Source: Lytechinus pictus
Lineage: Eukaryota; Echinodermata; Echinoidea; Temnopleuroida; Toxopneustidae
Length of the DNA stretch: 64,000 nt
Assembly (NCBI RefSeq): GCF_037042905.1
Contig: NW_026974140.1
Location: 18,836,001 to 18,900,000, forward strand
Reading direction: 5' to 3'
The stretch's first letter is position 1; every line of letters starts with the position of its first letter. Below are positions 33,706 to 45,700 of the stretch, one piece after another. Below the pieces are notes generated by a model. It did no database searches. It was not told where the DNA came from and was given only the letters and a program-made list of their open reading frames with translations. The position numbers and the translations under genes are program-made.

Positions 33706-36700
33706 TTCCAATAATGTTGAATTATCCAGAGGGATAGAGAGTAGTTCCATACCATCAAGGCTCTGTTAGAGGGAAGATAAAAAAATAATAGTCATAATTG
33801 GATTCATATAGTGTTTTTCCAGAGGATACAAAGAAAAGATACGTAGGCTCCACTATAACAACACAAAGAAAAGATACTTAGGTACCACTATAATAACACA
33901 AAGAAAAGATACTTAGGTACCACTATAATAACACAAAGAAAAGATACTTAGGTACCACTATAATAACACAAAGAAAAGATACTTAGGTACCACTATAATA
34001 ACACAAAGAAAAGATACTTAGGTACCACTATAATAACACAAAGAAAAGATACTTAGGTACCACTATAATAACACAAAGAAAAGATACTTAGGTACCACTA
34101 TAATAACACAAAGAAAAGATACTTAGGTACCACTATAATAACACAAAGAAAAGATACTTAGGTACCACTATAATAACACAAAGAAAAGATACTTAGGTAC
34201 CACTATAATAACACAAAGAAAAGATACTTAGGTACCACTATAATAACACAAAGAAAAGATACTTAGGTACCACTATAATAACACAAAGAAAAGATACTTA
34301 GGTACCACTATAATAACACAAAGAAAAGATACTTAGGTACCACTATAATAACACAAAGAAAAGATACTTAGGTACCACTATAATAACACAAAGAAAAGAT
34401 ACTTAGGTACCACTATAATAACACAAAGAAAAGATACTTAGGTACCACTATAATAACACAAAGAAAAGATACTTAGGTACCACTATAATAACACAAAGGT
34501 GATGTTGCATGAAGTTGCTGTCGGAAAAAGGAATTTTCATTAAGTTACTTGAAAAGAATGTTCCTAATTTGCATATGAATCATGTACAGGTATTTGGAAT
34601 TCTCTTGATTGATCACTTTCATAGGGTTAGGATGATCGATGTATGTATGTACTGGATTATTAACTTTGGACAGATGTTAACAAAGTAGAAGGGAATAAGT
34701 CTTCAATTTATATCTAACCAAAAGCATAAACAGTATAAACACCCTGCACTTATATGTTTTGTTCATTTTTGTTTTGCCTTATGCCCCCCACGCTTTCATT
34801 TTGTTTCACCAATTGTTTTGTTGCTATTGTTGTTAACACTCTCTGTTATACGTTTATCTTGAGGTAATTAGAGGGACAGACCTCGATAGGCCAATGGCCT
34901 TCTGTCTGCCCCTCACATCCGCCTCATATTAGTTTTGCCTTGCTTTGTTTTCATAAGTTCTCTGCTTATCGTTTTGTATATTATTTCGACATGTTGTTAG
35001 TAATTTTTAAGAGATGTGAAATAAAGTGATTGAACTGAATGATGAACGGCCTTAGCCAAATGGCCACATGATCATTATCCATATTATATGTTTACAGAAC
35101 AGAGACTGAGAATAATTCTCAGCATTATTGGAAGGCACTCTTTTGATGAACGGCCTTAGCCAAATGAACATTATCCACAGTTTTCTTCCAATCAATATTC
35201 TCAAGTAACCTCAAATTAAGTGAAAACGCAGGAAAAACTGACAGGTCACAGCATCTGTAACTTTATTGAATTTGTAATTCAAATTCAATCGCCAACACCT
35301 ACAACATGAACCAAAGCTCCAGCAACAACCTAAATACTAGAGCTGTTTTTCTTTTGTTTATGTTTCTGTTGCATGATTGTTCTGATGTTTATGTTGCATG
35401 CCTTCATTATCATCGTTATTATTTGCCTATTATTTTTATTCTTGTGTCCCATAGCCCTGATGAAGACTAGTAAACAGGACGAAAGCTTGGCATTAAAAGG
35501 AGTGTGAACAAATTGCTACGGCCCACAGCCTCTTTCTTTCTGTCACACCTATATATACATTCTGTATTTATTTTTATTTGTCCAGTTGGCAGTTTTGAAT
35601 TAGAGTTGTTTGCACTCAAGTAGACGATAAAAGGCAAGTTTGGCCCATACAATAAAGGCGCAGTGGTTTAGACTGATCATAACCCACTTGTCCATCTGAA
35701 GACGGTCAAGTTAAATGCAAATCAAATGAAATGGGTTGCTCAGCTGGCAACGTATGATATTGAGGTGAAGTACATGCCAGGAAGGACCAATCAATGTGCA
35801 AAAGCATTAATAGGTAGATGCCCAGAGAATGTTCCGACTGAAGGCATAAAGACTGGACTTCAAGAGGTTACCATAGTGTAGTAGGTTTCACTGTACACTA
35901 TGTATCTTTCTTGGGCAAGTGAGAGGTTACCACTTGCTTAACAATGAGAGCAGATGTGGAAGTAAATGCCCAGAAGACACCAGTTCTTATTGACTTGTTA
36001 ATCACAAACAACCCAGTGTCGACGGTTCTACCATTATATTAGTACCATGCAGAAGAATGATAGGGTACTGAAAGAGGTGTGGAACATGTGGAGTTCCAAA
36101 TGGAAGCCAGGTCATGGGTATGATAAAAATCTTCCAGGACTGAGTGGCTATGTCAAAGAGTTGTTGAAGTTGACAGAACATGAAGGAGTTGATTTCCTTT
36201 ACAATTCATGCAATGGTTTATAATTTCTGTATTTTCAACTGTTTGTCAATTTGTTTTCATACAAACTGGACGGTAGTAAACCACCTATTACTTATTAGTA
36301 TCATCTAGAATTGTCAAATTTTTACAATCCAAATTTAAAAGTGAATTTACATAAGCATACTTAAGATATATTTTACCTTTTTTGACTTGATTAGTTTGTG
36401 ATCTCTGAACTCTGTAAGTTGTGCCCTTAATGTCAGGTCACTGTTGACCAGGAATGCTTCTCTACACTTCTGATACAGTTCATGGAATGACATACCTGAG
36501 CGAAAAAAAAAAAAATATATATATAGGGACTTAACTTTTCAGTAGCCCCGAAGCGTGTTCCCGCTACCGAGATTGTTGCGAAGGTGGAATCCTCCATTCG
36601 TTCACTTGATGCCGAGACCATCGGCTCCGTAAGAAGAGAGATAAATGCTATCCTCTCCTCCGCCGAACCGCCTAAACCCAACATTACTCCCGGCATGCGC

Positions 36701-39700
36701 AAAGCCTTGAAATCGCTCAAGGAAGACGAGTCTATTATGATTTTGCCAGCAGACAAAGGCCGCGCCAGTGTTATTCTGGACACCGATGTCTACCGCGCCA
36801 AGATGTCCGAGTTAATTGAATCCGGCCCCTATCGCGCTATCGGGAAGGACCCGACCGATCGCCTCTCCCGCAAGCTTACCACTATTCTTCGCGGCTTTCA
36901 CAAGAATGGTGACATCGATGATTCTACCTACCGTAAGCTTAAACCGTCGCAGAAGCAACCGCCCAGGATTTATGGACTTCCTAAAATCCATAAAGCTGAC
37001 ATTCCGCTCCGTCCGATTGTATCATGCGTGAGTTCGTTTGCTTACAACACGTCTAAGTATCTCGCTGATATTCTTGCTCCCTTAGTCGGGTCCAATGGAC
37101 ATGCTGTCCATAACTCTGCATCGTTTGTTGATTTCCTGCGCAGCGAAACCATACAGGAACACGAGGTCATGGTTTCATTTGATGTGGTGTCATTGTTTAC
37201 CAATGTACCCATCGACGCCGCATGCAAGGTCGCACTTAGCAGACTCGAACGCGATGAGAGTCTACCCGAGCGCACACAGTTATCTCCGGCCCAGGTAACT
37301 GAGCTTTTGAGTTTTGTTTTACAATCTACGTATTTTATGTTTGCCGGCAACTTCTACGAACAGCAAGAAGGAGCAGCCATGGGCAGCCCTGTTTCCGCAG
37401 TAATCGCTAACTTGTTCATGGAAGCTTTTGAGGAACGCGCACTGAGTATTTGCCCGCCCGACTGCGCCCCTAGAGTTTGGAAGCGATACGTAGATGACAC
37501 GTTTATTATCACGCATAGATCCGCCGCCGATGACCTTTTGAGCCACATGAATTCACAACAGCCATCCATCCGTTTCACCATGGAGATGGAGTGCAACGAG
37601 CGCATTGCCTTTCTAGACACTATGGTGCACCGTGACACCAGCGGCCGATTGTACACCACCGTATATAGGAAGCCCACGCACACCGATCAGTACATTGCTT
37701 ATGATTCGCATCACCCGAAGTCTGTTAAGCGCGGGGTAGTGAAGTGTCTTTATGACAGAGCTTCACGCATCGTTACTAAGCCCCATTGCACAGCTACAGA
37801 GAAGCAACACATCACCTCGGCTCTTATTTCTAACGGTTACCCGCGATCCTTCGTTAACCGCGTTGCTAAGAAGAAGAGCGCTCCGTCCGAACAGCCTGCG
37901 CAATTTAAATCCGCTATAGTAATCCCATTTGTTGATGGTATCGCGCATCTTCTCCGCCGGCGCTTGGAGAAGCATGGCATCCGAGTTATATTCAAGTCCG
38001 ACAGCATCCGCAGCCAGCTGGTCCGTCCGAAAGACCGCCCGATCCCCGACAGACGCGATGGGGTTGTTTATAAGATCCCATGCTCGACTTGCGACAAAGT
38101 CTACATCGGTGAGACTGGTAGACCTGTGGGGGAACGCATGAAGGAACATCGCCGTGATGTTCGGCTTAGGCGCACTGATAGCTCTGCTGTTGCAGAACAT
38201 GCTTGGGACTCCGATCATCCACCTAACTGGGATGAGGTCAGCTGCGTTGCTCATGATAAGCATTGGTATACGCGGCGCGTTAAGGAAGCGATTCAGATCC
38301 GTTTGCACCCGAGCAATATCAATAGGGACAGCGGCATTGAGATCCCTGATGCATGGTTACCGGCCATCCGACGGCATACTGCATCCACCGTTCACAGCGC
38401 ACGGCGCCCGCACCAGCGGGTGCCTGACACTGATTGGCCGGCCGCATCGGCCAATCACAGCGCGCGGTGCACGCTCCAGCGGACACCAAGCACCAGCGCG
38501 GACCCTGAATGGCCAGCGGCTTCGGCCAATCACAGCGCGGCTCACGCCCGAGTGGAGCCAGACAATAGCTCCCGACGCTATATAACCCGTGCGCAGCAGC
38601 GTCTTTGCTCATTGCCTGACGAAGTCTAGCAGCTTGCAGACGAAACGTCGCTTTTACACTACGTTTGTTACATCGTGAGACAACTGGTTAATTCTTCTAC
38701 TCAATATATATATACTTTCATGGTAGTTCTGCAGCAAAAATTCTCAATGATTAGAGGGTAACAATAATGACACACACACACACAAAATACCTACAAACGT
38801 TATTTGCATAACAATTATTTTTAAAATCTTATAATATAATACAATATTGAAGAAAAATGAATCAGCAAAGACTGCAAGTGACCCAGTTCCTCTGCCACTA
38901 TCAAACTTCACTTGGCAGAATGTACAAGAAATGGAGGGGGTAATTTTGCTGCCCCCCACTTCCCCAAAAAGAGGCTCAATGAAAATACAGTATGTTGCTA
39001 TCTCATCATATAAAAAGTGTAGTACCGATTGCTAGCAAACCTAAGAGACTAATGATACTGCACATTCAAATTAGCAGCTGACTTTACCAAAAGGAAGGAG
39101 ACAACCTGTTCTATAATTTTTCTAGTAGTGAAAAAAAGAAAGAGGAAAAGATGAAAAAGAAAGAAGAGTTTCAAGGAAAGAAAGGTCTGGGTTGGTATAT
39201 GTTATTAAATTCTTTAAAAAATATTAACACCCCTTGGTCATCTTTCCCTGACATAATTGTTTGTCGCTCCTGTGTATAGGCTAGAGTTTGTCTGTTACAT
39301 TTTTAACAAGATCAACAAATATGCTTACCATTGTAAGTGCCATCATCTTTATGTTCCATCTGAAATTCAACCAAGATGTTGAAAATACCCCTGGAAAATA
39401 CAACAGAGATCAGAAATCTTTTCATCTGTGCCAGCAATATACAACTTATACTTACATTAGCTAACACAAGCTACAAAAAACATTTTTACATACATTGCAG
39501 TAACTCTACCCATGAAAAGATTGACATTTTTTTTAAAATTTGAATTGTTATATATGAACTCATATCACATCACATAATGCTACTTTTACTGATGTGTTTT
39601 TTATGACACTTGTTGCTCAGTACAAGCCTTAAATTCAAATTGAAATTATGGAAAATACAAGCATTATTCAAAGAAACAAAACTTTGTTGTTTCTTGATTA

Positions 39701-42700
39701 TTTTCTTTGAGGTATCATGAATGAATGTGATTTTCTTAATACCATCCGCCAAGTAACTTTTTGGTTTTCAAGTTGAAAAGAGCACCTTCCTTACATCTCA
39801 TGCAAAACATGTACCGTTGCCCTCATGCCTATAACCTATCTGTAAAATAAAGACTTTACAGCAAAAAAATAAAAATAAACAAAATAAATAAACATGGAAA
39901 TGATTTCATGAGAAGATTGCTACCTTGCATTTGGTGTAAGACTGCGGAGTACATGAGTGAGAGAGCTGAGGGCAAGCATACCGGACTGCTGAACTAGCAA
40001 GGAGTTCTCATAAGACGTCTCATCGGTGTAAGGGTCAAAGGTCGTCACATCATACCACATCCAACGAAATGTACTTGACCTTTCTTGATCCCAAACTTTA
40101 AGAGAAAATAACAATAAAAGGCTCAGTCCAAGATAAGTGGATCAAATAATTAAATTATCAAAGACAACCCTGGAATACCTGATACCTCAATGATAACTAG
40201 TTACTGTCCCCAAAAAATAAATAAGAAAAAAATATATAAATTGTATATCAAAATAAAGTTGGCAACATGAAGGATAAAGTATATGAAAGTTGGATTTGTT
40301 TGCAATTAACGGTTCACTATTAAAAGGCATGATTACATCCAAATATAGATGTGTTCATACTTAATAAGAGGGACATTGATAGATGTATATGTGTTCATAC
40401 TTAGAGGGGCATTGATATGTGTTTATACTTACTTAGAGGGGCATTGATGTGATCAATTGAAGCAAGTATGTGAACATTGTTGACTTGAGCAACTTTACTC
40501 AGCACAGATTGAACTTTAGATCCTCGTAGCATGCTTCCATCAAGATTGTGGATCAGGAGAAAAAGAGGCTCTGTAAAAAATATGAATTACAGCAATGAAA
40601 CTATTAAATAGAATCAAATATCAATTTATCAATTCATTAACAATTCAGTTCCATTTATTTTCTCAGCATAAAAATAATAAACAATATGTACAGGAATGAC
40701 AAATACATGTAATATATATAACAGAGAAAACAGGAAACCACTGAGAAGTTTATAAAAACTTGTGAATTGTAGTTCCCATTAAAAATAAAATTTACTTATC
40801 AATTGATATTATTTAATGAATTCTCATACATCATTTGTATTTGATATTCATCATGTATCAATTTATTTTACAATCATCTCTCAACAAGATAACCTATTCA
40901 AGAATATACAAACTGTTCAATCAAGACATGTTGTCACTTGGGCTGCTAAAACCCTGTATCTCAAACTTAAAAACAATGTAAGGGCAGCACAGAAAAAGCT
41001 GCATTTGAGAAATATAGGAATGTTTACAGGCTCAATATCTGAAAAGAAATTTCCAATTCCTGTAAAGAACAAAAGATGGTTGTAATTTATATCATAATTC
41101 TATAATCAAACTTTTTCTGGATGTACTCATTTTATTTTTAATTTTGAGTTTTAATTTTAGTTTTAACAGCCCAGCGACGAATAAGATTCTAAAAGTGCTA
41201 ACAAATATAATTTAAAGATTACCACTATAGGACTATCATCATCCCAAAATATCACAATCTACAAGATTGTGATTGTAAAAATACAAGTCAAAATGCAGAG
41301 AAGAGAGAGGAAGACAGACGGACATGTACAAGGCAGAAAGAGAGAGAAATATCTGAACGACATAACATTTTTTGCCGAATTCTGTCGCATCATACATGAA
41401 CAAGGCTTTAAGAAATAATAAAAACTGTCATTTTACCATCCATCTCATCCAGTTTCTCCTCAATGAATTCAAGCTGATCAGCCATGTTTCTATGGTTACA
41501 AACATCATCTATTACATCATCTGTGATTGCATTCAAAATCTGAAAGATAAATGATGGAGTTAACATTGCTGTAATAAACCCAGTACAACAATTAGAGGAG
41601 TTTTACCGGCAATGAGAACTTGTGGGAGAAGAAAAATGTAGCATTATTATCAACAACATTATCATAATGATATCCAAGTCCTTTGGAAGCGCATAGAGAT
41701 GTTATATTATAAAGTGATGCGCTATACTACTTCTTATTATTGTTATAAATATGGAGGAATAGATGGGGTGGGGAAAATAATTAATACTTTGAGTGATGAT
41801 AATGGCAGTGATGACAAGACAGTGATGATGATGATGATAGTGATGGTGATGATTATGATGATGACGACAATGATGATGATTATGGTGATGATGATGATAA
41901 TGGTGATGATGGTGATGATGATGGTGATGATGATGATGGTGATAATGATGATGATGGTAATGAGATGATGAAGATGTTGGTAATGATGATGATGATGAAG
42001 ACGAAAATGATGATGAAGACCATGACGACGATGATCATGGTGATGGTGATGATGAAGATGATGGTGATAATGAGATGATGAAGATGATGGTAATGATGAT
42101 GATGATGGTGATGATAAAGATGATAATGATGACGATGATGATGCTGACGATGATGCTGACGATGATGATATTCAGGATGATGAAGGTGGTAGTGGTGTTA
42201 ATGATGTATACAATTTAAAAGATATCGACATGAAATTCTTAATGTAGCCTACTTCAACTGAATACTTACACTCTTTACAGTGAGACTAGGGAAGTAGCCA
42301 TTGATTACAATACTGGTATAGTCTTTGAGCTGTCTTCTTCTAAATTCCTCTACGAGTCTTCGTTTTGATCCCAAGCCGTACAGGAGAATGTTGAAGTCAT
42401 TACTGTCAAGAATGCAATAAATATGACATCAATAACATAATAATAACACAAGATTTAAATGATACACCAGATTTATATAGAATTTGACACAAAAGCACTG
42501 TAGATTGTTCACCCCTCTCTTTATAGAAATTACATTAGTACACTAAATATAGTACTACATAACCTATAGTCTGCCACAAAGATATTACATGTAGTCTGTT
42601 ATGCAAACCAAGCACTCGAGTTATATGGTCTGAATACACAGCCTACAATGACTTGTGCACTGAAGGCCCTCGACAGCAAGTTTTATTTGTTCTAGTCTTT

Positions 42701-45700
42701 TGTGAAGACCCACTTGTTGAAAGTTTCAATCAGGGTCTGCGCCTGCAGACTATAAAGATACCCCAAAAAGTAAAACGTGTCTTCAGCCGAGTATGTGGTA
42801 CAGGGAGTAAGGCTTGGTAAAAGATGTCCTTATTCATACAAATAGTATCATATTCAAGTTTCTCTCTCTAACCACCTTAAAAAAAAAAAGATTTTCACAC
42901 AATTTCACATATTTAATTAGTCAAATAAATTGTCAATTAAGAGCTCTAAAAGTTAGGCTCGTACATAACTAGAAATGGATTGATTGCTTAAACAACATAT
43001 ACTCACACATGATCCATAGGCTACTCAACAATTTGTTTCATGACAGTGAGGAATTAGATATTAATATTATTCTTGCTAATTTGAAGACATATCCAAACCT
43101 ATTCAACCCTATTCTATGATAGTCTGCAAGAATTAACAGTTTATTTCCAATTCGTCTGATTGCCAACTCATCTACTATCATTTGGTCTACCATCAGTTTG
43201 TCCACTATCCATATGGTCTAATTGCCAATTCGTCCACTCACCATTTCCAATAGCCATTTAGACCATATACCATTTGGTCTAATTGGATTAAGTGTTAATT
43301 GTGCAAAATGATTGAAAATGAAATGGATATTAGACCAACTGGTTATGAGACGAAATGGTCATAGATGAATTGGTGATGAGACAAAGTGATGATTGGACCA
43401 AATGGTTGTAAGACAAAATGTTGATGGACACAATGGCATTAGACTAAATGAAAGTAGACCATATGGTGAGTGGACGAGTTGGCAGTAGACGAATTGGCAA
43501 TTTACCGATCTAACAAATCAATACATGGCTATGCTCTATAGAAAGACTATGTAAGGGCCACAGGAAAAGCAGTCTTTAAGAGCAGTTGGTCTATATATCA
43601 AGCTGGTTGAAGAAACTTGGTTTTTCTGAAGATGTTTTTTTCTTAGAAAAATACAACAAAATAGATGGAGTTTTTATGTAAGATGAATAATGCACTTTGT
43701 TCAAAATAACACTAAATGTAGTTGTCTAAAATTGTCAGTTTGAAATTGTATCTATCTTTAGCTGAAAGTGATTTCTTTAACCAACTGGCCGTTGTAGGCA
43801 GGAATAGCAAAGGTAATAATAATATTTCACTTATTTTAGGATTAAAATGGAATGGACAAGTATACCTTAAGTGATACATCCATTTGTTGAACAATGCACA
43901 GTGTTCTTCAAAGAGATCTGTCATCTCCTTAGTATAACTATTGGGGGCGCTTTCCAATGCCTCTGCCAGCTGTCCGCTACCCATCTGCGGTGTTTCAAGC
44001 CGTGATAATGTGTGATCTGATGTCAGTGCCTGCCCTGAGTGTGCCACGAAATACTCCTCTGCCATGTTGGATTGCTGTCAAGTAAATAGTTTTCATTTTT
44101 TTTTTTTTCTAATTAGGGATTTATTAATAGATTGCAGCAAGATTCACAAGTTTTCACTGATTGCTGGAAATTATGTAATATGAGGTGCACTATCAATAAT
44201 CAAGTGTTCTTATTAAGACCTGAAATTCTATTTCAAATGATATGCGTAAACATATAATCATATACCATACATTGACTAGAACTATCGCATGGTTTTTCTC
44301 CCTACATACCGTTTCCTAGTGCAGTTTCATAGAAGGCTCTTATCAGTCACATGGCATTCATTTCAACTCCTTCATATTTCTAGCTTTTATTAATCTGATA
44401 TAGATATGCTCCAGACATCAGCTTTAATACACATGAAAAACTTGTTTAAATCATCTAGTTTTTTTAGTGGACTTGGTCTTTAATTTTGAAATACAAATCA
44501 CCTAGTTCCTGTACAGTGTACCTAATACAAGTACACTGCGTTAATGTCAGTAAAATCATAAAATTTCTTTCCTATTTTTGTGCAATCTGAACCTCAAACT
44601 TTTAAACAGTCATCAGCCTATTCTGTTTTACTTCAGTCTACAGATGACAAAACAATGCTCCAGAGGGAGTGACTTACCATAGATGTAACATCTTTAGCGG
44701 CTCTTCTATTTGATTTTCTCACCCCACCAGGAGTAGATCCCTTTGAAGCACCTTCTCCCTTCTTTAATTGGCTGACCTTTGACCCTTTGCCTGTGACCTT
44801 TGGAGTTTGCTCTTGTTTTTTTATCATATCAGTAGCTATGGAAGCTCTCTTTGTTCGTTTTATTGTGATGCTTCTCTCACTGCTCGTGTCACTGTTCATG
44901 TCATCCTTGCATTCGTAGTCGTCATCATCGTCGTTGTCATCACTGCTCTGATCTGAATCAAAGTCACTGTCATCTTTGTCCATTCCAATGGGTCCTGTTT
45001 AGATCATATTCAATGTAATCTGTCGATATTCCAACAAGGTAGATATACTAACTCATGAAATAAATAAAATCTTAAGCATGACTTAAGATTTTACCAAAAC
45101 ATCTATCAATCATTTTATTGGCCAATCTTGAAGTTTGGGAGAGAATAGTATAACATCGTTCAAAACTTTGGTCCGTGAATTAAAATAAAAATGAAATTCT
45201 TACACTCTGATAAATCTATACCATGAGTCAGTCATTGAGACAAGTGTGCTTCTGATACAAGCACTTTAATAGCAGATGATATTGAAATTACTTTCTGAGT
45301 TATGATGAACATTGTCATTGGAGTATATGATGTATTCATTACTAAACCCTGTAACAGGAGATTTCCAGGAGTGCATATCTTATTCATGCTTTGGTTGTGA
45401 AGGAAAAAGATATAGTTTTGAACTCTATTCATCATTCTTTCAGAAATCTATTTGGAAAGTATCAATTAACTTTCTTTTCAACTACAGTTTGCTCTTTGAA
45501 AAATGATAACTCATTAAAATCCCTTGATAAACAATAGTTGATGTACAGTAATGTGTTAAGGTACTTGTAATTCCTTAACGATTACACAGAAGGTAAGTGT
45601 GCTCCAACAATCTTGCATTAATGAATTCCTTAGATTGGGTTTACTTAATTTGAAGAGAAGGGGAAAAGGCGTCTGCTGTGAGACCTTTATCCACATACAT

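Larger units (their letters stand above)
36526..38702 (+). mobile_element. Penelope-like element (PLE), 5'-truncated, 12-bp target duplication
   Basis: The direct repeat AATATATATATA occurs at 36514-36525 and 38703-38714, bounding a segment that contains one PLE frame and its 3' region. The 5' end falls inside the coding region (frame open from 36527, just after a TAG), so the element is 5' truncated. It is inserted in ORC2 intron 11 in the opposite orientation to ORC2, about 30 nt upstream of the exon 12 acceptor. The TA-rich duplication could partly reflect low complexity. Confidence 0.85.

Noticed and set aside
33831-34495. Regular 35-bp repeats resembling a CRISPR array
   Set aside because: Units are directly adjacent with no spacers, and the context is a eukaryotic intron. 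It is a minisatellite.
36433-36783. Minus-strand frame joining ORC2 exon 12 residues to PLE antisense sequence
   Set aside because: The exon 12 acceptor at 36496-36497 separates them; the upstream part is antisense PLE, not coding.
36816-38612. Many overlapping frames of 60-180 codons on both strands
   Set aside because: Shadows of the GC-rich PLE reading frame.
41699-41968. Met-rich 89-codon frame
   Set aside because: Translation of a GAT-type trinucleotide repeat inside an ORC2 intron.
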